DNA from: Calothrix sp. PCC 7103
GTDB taxonomy: Bacteria; Cyanobacteriota; Cyanobacteriia; Cyanobacteriales; Nostocaceae
Assembly: GCF_000331305.1 (NCBI RefSeq)
Contig: NZ_KB217478.1
Coordinates: forward strand, 2,260,151-2,324,150
Direction of reading: 5' to 3'
Length of the DNA: 64,000 nt
The notes below the pieces were generated by a model that was not told the DNA's origin, searched no databases, and saw nothing but the letters and a program-made list of their open reading frames with translations. Shown in pieces: positions 15,771 through 24,396 of this stretch. The translations under genes and the position numbers were made by a program. Numbering within the stretch: position 1 is the stretch's first letter; every line of letters starts with the position of its first letter.

Positions 15771-16766
15771 ATGACAATAAGTATAACCGAAAAAGACCGC
15801 AGTAAATTGTTTGAAGAAAATGAACAAAATAGTGAGTCTAATCCAGCCTTGGAACCATTTGAATATCTTTCCCAAGTACCCAAAGAGCTTGGCATAGGCT
15901 ACCATCGAGTAATTGAAGTGTACCCTGAACTTTGCTTATCTATTATTGATGAAGAATGTCATCATGATCTGTTGATTCAAATCCCTGTTAATCAACATCC
16001 CTTAGAGTTTTTTGCCTTAGCAATAGGAATGTTTACAGATACATATGGGCAGGTAGGGGGAGGACATACTGTTATCTCTGGTGGTGGGGTTCAACGCAAA
16101 ATTGATGTATTTTATCGCCAGTCCCAAAGGATGGTAGGTGTCTGTGTAAGAATGCCGCCGCAGTTGCTAGCTAATTTTTTCCCTGGAAGTGATGGAGAAA
16201 TGGCGCCGGAATTAAGATTTCTAGCTCATGTAAATGACTGGCAGGCTTCTATTTACCGCCCAACAACTCCAATGATACAAGGAGTTGTACAGCAAATTAT
16301 TAACTGCGCCTACAAAGGAATAACCAAACGTATGTACATGCAGGCTAAGGTGTTAGAACTGATTACTCTACAGTTAGCTCCCTTTTTAGCAGAACAAGCA
16401 ACTCTACAACCATCACCTCGACTCAAAGCAGTAACGATTGCCCGAATTCAACATGCTAGAGAAATTTTAGTTTCACGTATAGAAAATCCCCCATCATTAT
16501 TAGAGTTAGCACAGCTAGTAGGAGTAGGACAAACTACTCTCAATCGTGGCTTTCAAACACTTTTCGGCACATCGGTGTTTGGGTATCTCACAGATAAGCG
16601 CATGATATGGGCAGAACAGTTGTTACGACAAAATAATAAAAGTGTTGCGGAAGTTGCTAACTTAGTAGGTTATTCTCACTTAGGACACTTTGGCGCCGCT
16701 TTCAAAAAAAGGTATGGAATTACACCAAGTCAATGCTTGTTTGGTCAAAAAGTTATTTCGGGATAG
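15771..16766 (+). CDS. PchR-type AraC family transcriptional regulator
   Basis: The 331-residue protein is a paralogue of the regulator at 6202. The sensor half contains MIQGVVQQIINCAYKGITKRMYMQAKVLELI. The DNA-binding half has PSLLELAQLVGVGQTTLNRGFQTLFG and KSVAEVANLVGYSHLGHFGAAFKKRYGITPSQ, the two helix-turn-helix motifs with the AraC signature. The start at 15771 (MTISITEKDR) matches the family. It precedes a receptor gene that has lost its barrel, so its normal target is damaged, but the regulator itself looks intact. Confidence 0.92.
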   Translation: MTISITEKDRSKLFEENEQNSESNPALEPFEYLSQVPKELGIGYHRVIEVYPELCLSIIDEECHHDLLIQIPVNQHPLEFFALAIGMFTDTYGQVGGGHTVISGGGVQRKIDVFYRQSQRMVGVCVRMPPQLLANFFPGSDGEMAPELRFLAHVNDWQASIYRPTTPMIQGVVQQIINCAYKGITKRMYMQAKVLELITLQLAPFLAEQATLQPSPRLKAVTIARIQHAREILVSRIENPPSLLELAQLVGVGQTTLNRGFQTLFGTSVFGYLTDKRMIWAEQLLRQNNKSVAEVANLVGYSHLGHFGAAFKKRYGITPSQCLFGQKVISG

Positions 16767-16932
16767 TAAAAGTTTTTTTTGGATAGACTCAACTGCTGGC
16801 TTTTCCTTATACTTAACCCTACGAAAGCTAATAATCTTTCGCAATAATTGCTTGCCTACAAATGGATTTATTCCAGACTAGGCAAATTTCACGCTTGTTG
16901 GTGTGTGCGAGGAGTATATACAAGGAGCTATT

Positions 16933-17661
16933 ATGAAGCGTTGGTGTTTAGGAGCTAGTGTTCGTCTGTGGTTTTTAATCAGCCTTTCGGGATGTTTGAG
17001 TATTACTACGCTTCAACCAGGATGGGCAGAAGAAAAATCTAACCTCAAAGATGTAGAAACGCGAACCCAAGCGTCTACACCTACGCAACAGCAAAGAGGT
17101 TCTAAAATTCCTCAATTAAGTGAAATCGAACTTCCCATACAGAGCGCGACTACACTGGTACAAGCGCCGACACCAACTAATACCCCAAATGCAGAACAAA
17201 GAAGTGGGGATCAAGTTGTACCAATAACGTCCGTAAAAGCAAATCCTACCGATAAAGGTGTGGAGGTAATTTTAGAGACAACTCAAGGGAATACACTACA
17301 AGTTACAAATAGTAGTACAGGTAATAATTTTATTGCTGACATAACAGGCGGGCAGCTACGATTATCTAACGGTGACGCTTTTACATTTAAATCAGAAAAA
17401 CCCCTTGCAGGAATTACTGAGATAACAGTTGTTAATATTGACGCGACTACTGTGCGAGTAACGGTAGTAGGTGAGAAGACTTTGCCTATGGTTGAGTTAT
17501 TTGACGATGATAATGATCGTCGTAATGGATTTAATACGGCGATAAACATCCGTAATCTCTTTAATATAGATTATGCAAACTCAGCAGCTTTCGGTGATAA
17601 ACAGAGTATTGAAAGAGGAGAACCGTTTACTATTATCGGCTCTGTTAGTTGGGAGTTGTAG
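16933..17661 (+). pseudogene. TonB-dependent siderophore receptor with plug and barrel deleted
   Basis: An AAGGAG Shine-Dalgarno seven bases away marks the ATG at 16933 (MKRWCLGASVRLWF), and a signal peptide follows. The AMIN domain (VPITSVKANPTDKGVEVILETTQGNTLQ to VRVTVVGEKTLPMVELFDD) is intact and nearly identical in layout to the receptor at 7331. Then, after DDDNDR, the sequence jumps to NGFNTAINIRNLFNIDY ... GEPFTIIGSVSWEL, which is the last two strands of the 22-strand barrel. About 600 residues are absent, yet the frame stays open. It could still be made as a secreted AMIN protein, but it cannot be a receptor. Confidence 0.85.
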
Positions 17662-17691
17662 TTTGTAGCTATAGTAGAATGTTGATGAGTG

Positions 17692-17785
17692 ATATAGATT
17701 TAATCATCTGTAATTTTCGTGAGATGCAGATTTTATTAAACGGTACATTTTGCATCTTAACTTTTGTAATTGATTAAATCTATAT
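17692..17785. repeat. 94-bp element with 15-bp perfect inverted ends
   Basis: ATATAGATTTAATCA at 17692-17706 is repeated as its exact reverse complement at 17771-17785. Inside are GATGCA/TGCATC and GTAATTTT/TTTTGTAAT, so the unit can fold into a long hairpin. It lies between the gutted receptor and the binding-protein gene. It could be a MITE or a long stem in the leader of the next gene. Confidence 0.65.
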
Positions 17786-17828
17786 TTATAAAAACTAAAA
17801 CCTTAGCTAGGAGGAAACACCCTTTGCA

Positions 17829-18842
17829 ATGAGAAAAAAAGCAACCCATAAAATTACTTTATTTCTCCTCTTCCTAACAGCTATTATCGTCTTCACAATC
17901 ACCACTTGCAACAGTAAGACCCTGTGGCTTAAGCAAGGGGAAATAAATTCAACGATTGTGCAAACTGCTCCGTTAAGCTTGGAACGAAAACCAGTAGCAA
18001 CAAAAATGGTCAGCCATGCTCTTGGTCAAGTTGAAATTCCACTTCATCCCCAGCGCATTGTTGTGTTGGACGGTGAAGGCTTTCTTCTTGATGCATTATT
18101 AACATTAGGGATAAAGCCAGTGGGTTTAACTCGCTGTTCTAACTGTATAAATTCGGATATTTATAGTGAATTTGTTGGTGATATTCCAACTGTGGGTAAC
18201 GAAAAACCTTCTTTAGAAAAAATTCTCAGTCTCAAGCCCGATCTAATTTTGGGGTATGATTGGCAGAAAAATTTATATCCGCTACTGTCTGCCATCGCAC
18301 CTACAGTGATAATAGATATATACTCTGGTGGAATCGATTTTAAGAGAGATTTCAAATATCTAGCTTCTATCCTAGATAAGAGCGACAAAGTTGAGGAAAT
18401 TTTGAGCCAGTACAATGAGCGAATTCAACAATTTCGGCAACATTTAGGAGAAAAACTGAAAACTAAGACAGTATCTCTACTTGCCTTTTGGGGTTCAACA
18501 GTTCATGTTTATGGACCAGAGCTTTTTCTTCACGCTCAGGTCATGAGTGATGCAGGTATACAATTTATCCCTGCTTATAAAAAGATAAAAAATGGTTACT
18601 TAAGACTAAACATTGAGGCTGTTTCTGATTGGGATGCTGATTTTTTGTTTATACAGTTTTATTATGATGAAGACTTTGAAAAACTCAAATCATTATCGTT
18701 TTTGAAAGAACCGATATGGTCAACATTAAAGGCTGTTAAAAATAAACAAGTATATATAATGACTTGGCCTGGTAGCGGAGGTCTAATGCTGGCTAATCAA
18801 GTGATTGATGAACTTTATGCATATTTCAATAATAAGCTATAA
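17829..18842 (+). CDS. Iron-siderophore ABC transporter substrate-binding lipoprotein
   Basis: The 337-residue protein has a lipoprotein signal ending FTITTC. The binding fold is seen in VSHALGQVEIPLHPQRIVVLDGEGFLLDALLTLGIKPVGLTR, then GNEKPSLEKILSLKPDLILGYD, a linking helix around residues 180-215, and SDWDADFLFIQFYYD in lobe two. AGGAGG lies 14 bases before the ATG. It is a FecB/BtuF-like paralogue of the gene at 9900 but clearly diverged, so it may serve a different siderophore. Its cognate receptor upstream is destroyed, while the gene itself looks intact. Confidence 0.9.
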   Translation: MRKKATHKITLFLLFLTAIIVFTITTCNSKTLWLKQGEINSTIVQTAPLSLERKPVATKMVSHALGQVEIPLHPQRIVVLDGEGFLLDALLTLGIKPVGLTRCSNCINSDIYSEFVGDIPTVGNEKPSLEKILSLKPDLILGYDWQKNLYPLLSAIAPTVIIDIYSGGIDFKRDFKYLASILDKSDKVEEILSQYNERIQQFRQHLGEKLKTKTVSLLAFWGSTVHVYGPELFLHAQVMSDAGIQFIPAYKKIKNGYLRLNIEAVSDWDADFLFIQFYYDEDFEKLKSLSFLKEPIWSTLKAVKNKQVYIMTWPGSGGLMLANQVIDELYAYFNNKL

Positions 18843-19090
18843 ATTTATTAACATGCATACAATTTTTGAGTAGTTGTTAAAAGTCACATAATTTTTTTGA
18901 TTATAAGTTAATGTCAAGTATAGAATTACCTAATATTGGCGCTTTTTAGTTATTGAAAATTGTTTGTTGAGGTTGGTGCCTTAAGTTGTTTACAGATGTT
19001 CATTAATAGGCTGTATATTTTCCACGTCGGTTCGTTAGCTCCAAAAGCGCTAGTATTAAATGGCATTAATTATAATAGCTTATTAAAAGC

Positions 19091-19120
19091 CCCTTTCTTC
19101 GCGTTCTTTGCGGTTCGTTT
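19091..19120. repeat. Dispersed repeat (TTTGCGGTTCGTTT type), copy 2
   Basis: It matches the segment at 10971-11001 with few differences. Both copies lie in intergenic DNA next to siderophore transport genes. Confidence 0.5.
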
Positions 19121-19266
19121 TTTTAGCCCTAAAATTAATATTACATAGATACAAAGTACACAAACTCATATTTTGCATCACTACATAAAAACCTACACTT
19201 TATCTAATAAAAATTAGTAAAAGTAACGTTTATTTTAGTCCTCTATAAGAAGAATGAGCGCTATTA

Positions 19267-19289
19267 GCATAGGACTTGCAGTCCTATGC
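19267..19289. repeat. Hairpin with 10-bp perfect stem
   Basis: GCATAGGACT and AGTCCTATGC are separated by TGC. A dispersed palindromic unit is likely. No T-run follows, so terminator function is doubtful. Confidence 0.6.
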
Positions 19290-19422
19290 GGGTAGGAACG
19301 TAATAAATCACAAGACTTTTGAGATTCTTCGCTACGCTCAGAATGACAAATTGTAATTGCGCTTACAATGACAAATTACATTTTGCTTATATTACAATAC
19401 TCTCATTACATTTACTTTGACT

Positions 19423-19444
19423 GCACAGGCTTTCCGGCCTGTGC
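19423..19444. repeat. Hairpin with 8-bp perfect stem downstream of the PKS relic
   Basis: GCACAGGC and GCCTGTGC flank TTTCCG. It lies 30 bases past the stop of the minus-strand PKS remnant. A terminator role is possible but the minus-strand sequence after it has no U-run. Confidence 0.5.
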
Positions 19445-19473
19445 TACATTTTTAACAACCACATTTTTAACAG

Positions 19474-20246
19474 CTACATTTTTAACAACGCCTCTAAAGC
19501 CTCAAGTTCTCCCATAATAGAATCATCAACATCCAAATCTGGCGCCACTTCCAACTCCTCTTCTACCACATTAACTGCTATAATCTCAGCAAGATATTTA
19601 GCCAAAGCATCAATAGTAGGATATTCAAACAAAACAGTAGAACTAACTTGTTTATTCAAACTTTTTTCAAGCCGACTTCGTAATTCTACCATCATCAGCG
19701 AATCCATCCCCATATCGAAAAATCCTATTTGCGTATCTGGTAACTGCGAAGCAGCTAAACCTAATACCTTACTTATTTCCGTTTGCAAGTAATTACTTAA
19801 TAAACTAACTCGCTGACTTTCTCCCAATGCTGTTAACTGCTACATCAACGGAGAATTTTCTATTACAGCAGAAGAATATTGATTTTGGAAATTAGCAAAG
19901 AAGCTCGAAGAACTAGTTTGACTAAACACTGACCAATCAATCGGCGCCACTCCAACTTGACTTACCGATTGTGTCAACAAATACTCTAAAATATCTATAC
20001 CAGCAGCAGGTGTTATTGTTCCAACTCCCCGCTCCTTCATTCTACCAGCAACTTGACGCTTGGCTGCGGCGCCTATATCAGACCACACACCCCAATTAAT
20101 CGACAGTCCTGGTAAACCTTCGCTACGTCTATATTCAGCAAAAGCATCAAGAAAAGTATTTGCTGCAACGTGATTTGCTTGTCCTGGAGAACCAAATAAA
20201 GAAGCAGCCGAAGAAAACATGATAAAATAATCCAACGGAGTATTCT
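19474..20246 (-). pseudogene. PKS relic: end of ketoreductase plus acyl carrier protein
   Basis: From about 20246 the minus strand reads NTPLDYFIMFSSAASLFGSPGQANHVAANTFLDAFAEYRR and GLSINWGVWSDIGAA, the C-terminal part of a type I PKS ketoreductase including the catalytic serine region. A single TAG at 19840-19842 interrupts it. The same frame then continues into a carrier protein with GFFDMGMDSLMMVELRSRLE (phosphopantetheine serine) and ends at 19474. The nonsense codon and the missing N-terminal half make it non-functional. It belongs with the fragments at 20247-20695 and 21460-21759. Confidence 0.85.
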
Positions 20247-20695
20247 TTGTTAACTACATCCACACCTTCCCCATTAGTAACTTCCAAAATTTGGGAACTA
20301 AAATCTAAACTACGCGAATTAAAAATATGTTCCACACCCAAAGCGCGTAATTTTTCCCATTTTCCAGGACTTGCAGTTGCAAACACCTCCAAACCTGCAC
20401 TTTGAGCAATTTGTAAAGCTGCCATACCCGTACCACTTGCAGCAGCATGAATAAGAATACGTTCCCCAGCTTTTATCTGTCCAATTTCACAAAGTGCATA
20501 TTCAGCCGTGATAAAATTAGCTGGAATCGTGGCGCCTTCTATAAAACTCAACACTTCAGGTTTGGCAACAACTAAATTCGCATCGACTATGACATATTGA
20601 CTAAAACTATCAGGTGCCAATGCCACAACTGCATCACCAACGGTAAAATGTTCTATATCATCAGCAACAGCAACAATTTCGGCTCTTCCGTAGTT
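20247..20695 (-). pseudogene. PKS relic: partial enoylreductase
   Basis: The minus strand shows ANYGRAEIVAVADDIEHFTVGDAVVALAPDSF, ERILIHAAASGTGMAALQIAQSAGLEVFATAS and LRALGVEHIFNSRSLDFSSQI, then TNGEGVDVV. This is the NADPH-binding core of a PKS enoylreductase. At about 20247-20252 it joins the ketoreductase fragment in another frame, so the rest of the enoylreductase and the front of the ketoreductase are deleted. At its 5' side it is cut by an inverted-repeat element. Confidence 0.8.
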
Positions 20696-20860
20696 AGCGT
20701 GCTAAATATGTTGGAAAATTACCTTATAATCCTTACTATGCCTATCTTACAGCCATTATTCCATTTATAAAAATAAAATTACTGAAATTTCAACTATAAG
20801 AGGCTGTAAGCTTTGAAAATAAAGGATAATTATCGATTTTAATTAAAATTTAGCACGCTA
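20695..20860. mobile_element. 166-bp unit with 13-bp perfect terminal inverted repeats
   Basis: TAGCGTGCTAAAT at 20695-20707 is matched by its exact reverse complement at 20848-20860. The unit truncates both the enoylreductase fragment on one side and a TnpB-like frame on the other. It may be a MITE, or the right end of the IS remnant at 20850-21459. Confidence 0.55.
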
Positions 20861-21260
20861 TATACGAAAGAACCAGTTTATTAGTGGCATTATATTTGGC
20901 GACAGCTTTTAAATATTCAACATGCTTTTTTACTTTCTTTTCAAGCGCATCCACTGATGATTTCAATGTTTTTATTTTTGATTCTAATGTCTTTATATGT
21001 CTAGCACGCGACTCGGTAGCACTTTTTATTTCACCTTCTATAAACGCAACAATGCTTGACGCTTGGCGCCTATTAATTGCAAATTCATTTTGGAGCGATG
21101 TTTTCAACTTTGATTGTTTTTGATTCTCAAGTAAGCCTTTGAGACTAAATATTGATGCGCCTTGAGAAATAGCTGCATAGTCTGCCAAAAACAAACCTGA
21201 GTCAGTATTTATATATAACTGTTTAACATAGGTTTGCTTTCGTGAAGGCATAAAATGCAC
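20850..21260 (-). pseudogene. N-terminal fragment of an IS200/IS605-type TnpB-like protein
   Basis: The 136-codon frame starts MHFMPSRKQTYVKQLYI. It includes QNEFAINRRQASSIVAFIEGEIKSATESRARHIKTLESKIKTLKSSVDALEKKVKKH, a pattern I associate with the N-terminal part of a cyanobacterial TnpB-related family. The nuclease motifs of the C-terminal two thirds are absent, because the frame ends within the inverted repeat at 20848-20860. A hairpin at 21432-21455 (AAATCCTA/TAGGATTT) in the 200 bases upstream could be the left end of the original element. It lies inside the PKS relic, so the insertion postdates the PKS. Confidence 0.6.
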
Positions 21261-21459
21261 CGTTAGTTACTAATTTTATAATTACAATTATCACACAATT
21301 TTTGCTAGTTTGTCACTTAATTATATGAAAAATTATCACAAAGCGGGTTATTTTATACATGATTTTTCCGTATAGTCACTAAGAATACTCGCTTTGTGTG
21401 GCTTTCTAAATCTTGAAATCAAAAATCTCAGAAATCCTATGAAATACTAGGATTTTTAG

Positions 21460-21759
21460 TTACTGCTGATAACCCCATACAGGTGACTGTACCAAAGTAT
21501 TCATAACTCTGGCGCCTGCCGAATTTTGGTACAATTGGGTAAGCAGCGTCATATCCCCATTTGGAAACAATACCTGTAAAGGTTGGCATTGTCCCTGTAA
21601 TACTTCAACCAAATGAGAACCACAACGTTCTAACAGCGTTAATTCAGTTTTTGCCAATAATTGCTAACGCTTCAGTTTTCGCATCATTGATTTCTTTGAG
21701 CTTGCCTCGTAACTCTCGTAACTGTTCGAGGCATTTTGCATTAACGCACGATTATCCAT
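21460..21759 (-). pseudogene. PKS relic: docking start fused to post-AT fragment
   Basis: The ATG at 21759 begins MDNRALMQNA. After a frameshift the sequence reads CLEQLRELRGKLKEINDAKTEALAIIG, which is the N-terminal docking helix plus first strand of a PKS ketosynthase (normally followed by MACRFPG). It then jumps to KTELTLLERCGSHLVEVLQGQCQPLQVLFPNGDMTLLTQLYQNSAGARVMNTLVQ. This is the segment preceding a C-methyltransferase in cyanobacterial PKS modules. Almost all of KS and AT are deleted. It is transcribed toward the ER-KR-ACP fragments and was probably one gene with them. Confidence 0.75.
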
Positions 21760-21785
21760 AATTATTTTAATATAAAGTGTAATAG

Positions 21786-22310
21786 CTAAGGTTTTATATT
21801 ACTGGCGCCATGCATCATCTTGGCAGCAGTTGCACGGGAACATACCCATGTACTCGGTAACATTGCAGGCCATCCCCGTCGTTTTGCCTCTGGACAAATA
21901 GCATAAATTGTCAATTGACAATCAATCAACTCTAATCCAGCTTTGTCAAGTTGTTTCAATGCATGTTTGACAATAGAACTATTCTCAAACTCCATAGTCA
22001 TACCACATTGCGCGCATACAGCATGATGGTGATAATTTTGAGCATTTGTATTGAGTTCATAATACTTGTGACTTTCCGCTAACTCTAACTCTCGTAAAAT
22101 ACCCATCCGAGTCATTAACTTCAGAGTACGGTAAATTGTAGATAGACTAATTCTTTCTCGCTGCTTAGAAAGCAAACCATAAACATCTTCCGCACTTAAA
22201 TGATTACCTTGCTCCAGGTTTTGAAACAGATGTAAAATCATTTCGCGCTCTCGTGTAAAACGCAATCCTTTTATATTGAGTTCCGACTTCAGAGAATCTG
22301 ATGAATACAT
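21786..22310 (-). CDS. Fur-family ferric uptake regulator
   Basis: The 174-residue protein has the Fur winged helix (LRFTREREMILHLFQ ... HLSAEDVYGLLSK ... ISLSTIYRTLKLMTRMGILRELEL). The metal-binding half is YYELNTNAQNYHHHAVCAQCGMTMEFENSSI. It resembles cyanobacterial FurA in the helix region. The first structural zinc pair (C-A-Q-C) is present. The usual second C-x2-C is replaced by ICPEAKRRGWPAMLPSTWVCSRAT, a longer tail with isolated cysteines. It is likely a metal- or peroxide-responsive repressor. Its location beside siderophore genes suggests local control, but the actual metal is undetermined. Confidence 0.88.
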   Translation of the reverse strand: MYSSDSLKSELNIKGLRFTREREMILHLFQNLEQGNHLSAEDVYGLLSKQRERISLSTIYRTLKLMTRMGILRELELAESHKYYELNTNAQNYHHHAVCAQCGMTMEFENSSIVKHALKQLDKAGLELIDCQLTIYAICPEAKRRGWPAMLPSTWVCSRATAAKMMHGASNIKP

Positions 22311-22566
22311 AGGCGATAAGCTGTAAAGCGGATGTAAGGTTTACAGTAGATAAACCATTTGTTCGCATCCTTTGTCAGAGGAGCGTAGTAGATAAATGAA
22401 TTTTATGCTTATTGCAACTAAATAGCAATACTTCTATAGAAAACAAAGTTTTAGAATTCAGGCGTCCTAATTTATCTCCGAGTACGTTAGCGAAAGATTA
22501 TAAGCGAGTTGGGCGCTGTATAAATTTGCACTTACCAAGCAAGTCCATAACATATTTTGAGTTCGT

Positions 22567-24396
22567 TCACTGTGTTTGATGGTTCGAGAGAACATCTAAT
22601 AACCCTGATTGTACGCTCCATAAATTTGTGTAAATTCCATTTTTATGTAACAATTCTTCATGGGTTCCTGACTCAACTAATTGCCCCTGTTCCATAACAT
22701 ATATACAGTCGGCGCCACGAATAGTAGAGAGGCGATGGGCAATAGCGATTGTTGTACGATTTATAGTGATAAGTTCTAGAGAGCGTTGAATAGCTGCTTC
22801 AGTTTCATTATCAATTGCAGATGTAGCTTCGTCTAAAATTAAAATCGGTGGGTTTTTAAGTACTGCCCTAGCTATTGCAATACGTTGCCGCTGTCCACCA
22901 GATAGTTTTTGCCCACGTTCTCCAACAATGGTTTCATACTTTTGGGGAAGTCGCATTATAAAGTCATGTGCTTCTGCAATTTTAGCTGCTTTGATGATTT
23001 TGTCTTCTTTTGCATCAAAACTACCATAAGCAATGTTTTCAGCTACGGTTCCATGAAATAAGAAAACGTCCTGACTGACTAAGCCTATACTGCGACGTAA
23101 ATCATATAAATCTAATTCTTTAATATTAATTCCATCAATAGTTATTGTTCCTGATGTAATATCATATAATCGCAGTAATAATTTTACTAAAGTACTTTTA
23201 CCTGAACCTGTAGTGCCGACTATGGCAATAGTTTTGCCAGCGGGTATATGTAAAGATAAATCATGAATTATTACCTGACTTCTGCTCATCTCTTCGTCAA
23301 AAAGAGGTGTAGAATGGTAGCTGAAGGTTACGTGTTCTAGATTAATTTCGCCGCGTACTTTTTCGATAGGTAGGCGAATCTGTCCTGTGATAATGTTAAT
23401 AGGAGTATCTAGTAAGTTCATAACTCGATTCGTTGAAGCCATCGCTCGCTGATAATTGTCAAAGATTTCTCCTAGTGAGACGAGAGGCCATAATAAACGT
23501 TGAACTAAGACAAGTAATACGCTGTAATTACCTATAGATATTCTACCTGCATATGTGGCGACCCCTCCCATGAATAATAAAGCTGTAAATCCAGCTAAAA
23601 CTAGCATTCTAATTACGGGAATAAATGCAGCAGAAAGTTTAATGGCTTTTGTATTACTTTTTCGATACGCTTCACTTTCTGCCCGCAGTCTACTATTTTC
23701 ATAATCTTCTGCAGTAAAACTTTTAATTGTAGTAATGCCGCTAATGTTATTCGCTAAACGTGCGCTAAGTAAACTTACTTTGTCACGTACATCAGCATAA
23801 CGTGATTCCAGACGATTTTGATAAATAAATGAACCCCATAAAATAAACGGCATTGGCAACATTGCTGCTAGAGTAATGCTGGGAGGCAAAATAAAGAAGG
23901 CACCGCCGATTAGAATAATTAGTGAAGTGGTAATTTGAATAATCTCATTAGCGCCACCATTCAGAAAATTCTCCAGTTGGTTGATATCATCATTGAGAAT
24001 TGTCATTAAGCCGCCTGTACTATTATTCTCAAAATAAGCTAGCTCTAACTCTTGCAAGTGATTATAAGCTGATAATCGCAAATTATGTTGGATATTTTGT
24101 GCTAAATTACGCCACAGCCTATCATATATATATTGAGAAATTGATTCAAATACCCAAATAATCACTGTTACAACCGAGAGTACTAAAAACTGTTGAACAA
24201 CATCTTTAACACCAAACCTAGCTATAGTAGAATTTTGTTGCTGCACTAAAATATCAACAGCAATACCAACTAACCAAGGCGGTGCCAAGTCTAAAATAGT
24301 ATTGATGATAGAAAAAGCACTTGCTTGCCACATGCTTGGACGGTATTGGTGCCCGTAATTAAGTAAGCGTTGTAGTGGATGAGGTTTTGTTGTCAT
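22567..24396 (-). CDS. ABC transporter, fused permease and ATPase (exporter type)
   Basis: The 609-residue half-transporter has six N-terminal transmembrane helices (about residues 20-315) and a C-terminal nucleotide-binding domain. The Walker A is GTTGSGKSTL, the Q-loop region is SIGLVSQDVF, the signature is LSGGQRQRIAIARA, Walker B is ILILDEATSAID and the H-loop is IAHRLSTI. All catalytic residues are present, so it should work as a homodimer. Export of a peptide or siderophore is plausible because it lies between Fur and the NRPS operon. No direct specificity evidence is visible. Its divergence from MsbA-like lipid flippases cannot be judged here. Confidence 0.92.
   Translation of the reverse strand: MTTKPHPLQRLLNYGHQYRPSMWQASAFSIINTILDLAPPWLVGIAVDILVQQQNSTIARFGVKDVVQQFLVLSVVTVIIWVFESISQYIYDRLWRNLAQNIQHNLRLSAYNHLQELELAYFENNSTGGLMTILNDDINQLENFLNGGANEIIQITTSLIILIGGAFFILPPSITLAAMLPMPFILWGSFIYQNRLESRYADVRDKVSLLSARLANNISGITTIKSFTAEDYENSRLRAESEAYRKSNTKAIKLSAAFIPVIRMLVLAGFTALLFMGGVATYAGRISIGNYSVLLVLVQRLLWPLVSLGEIFDNYQRAMASTNRVMNLLDTPINIITGQIRLPIEKVRGEINLEHVTFSYHSTPLFDEEMSRSQVIIHDLSLHIPAGKTIAIVGTTGSGKSTLVKLLLRLYDITSGTITIDGINIKELDLYDLRRSIGLVSQDVFLFHGTVAENIAYGSFDAKEDKIIKAAKIAEAHDFIMRLPQKYETIVGERGQKLSGGQRQRIAIARAVLKNPPILILDEATSAIDNETEAAIQRSLELITINRTTIAIAHRLSTIRGADCIYVMEQGQLVESGTHEELLHKNGIYTNLWSVQSGLLDVLSNHQTQ

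Larger units (their letters stand above)
18843..19473. other. Repeat-rich intergenic stretch
   Basis: No credible gene. A 62-codon frame at 18960-19148 covers a copy of the dispersed TTTGCGGTTCGTTT repeat (19091-19120) and is probably chance. Hairpins are at 19267-19289 and 19423-19444. A GAGATTCTTCGCTACGCTCAGAATGAC repeat, common in cyanobacteria, is at 19321-19347. Confidence 0.6.

Noticed and set aside
18960-19148. 62-codon plus-strand frame
   Set aside because: It overlaps a dispersed repeat and has no Shine-Dalgarno sequence or family resemblance.
19423-19444. Rho-independent terminator of the PKS relic
   Set aside because: The stem is good, but no U-run follows on the minus strand, and the same hairpin type is a dispersed repeat.
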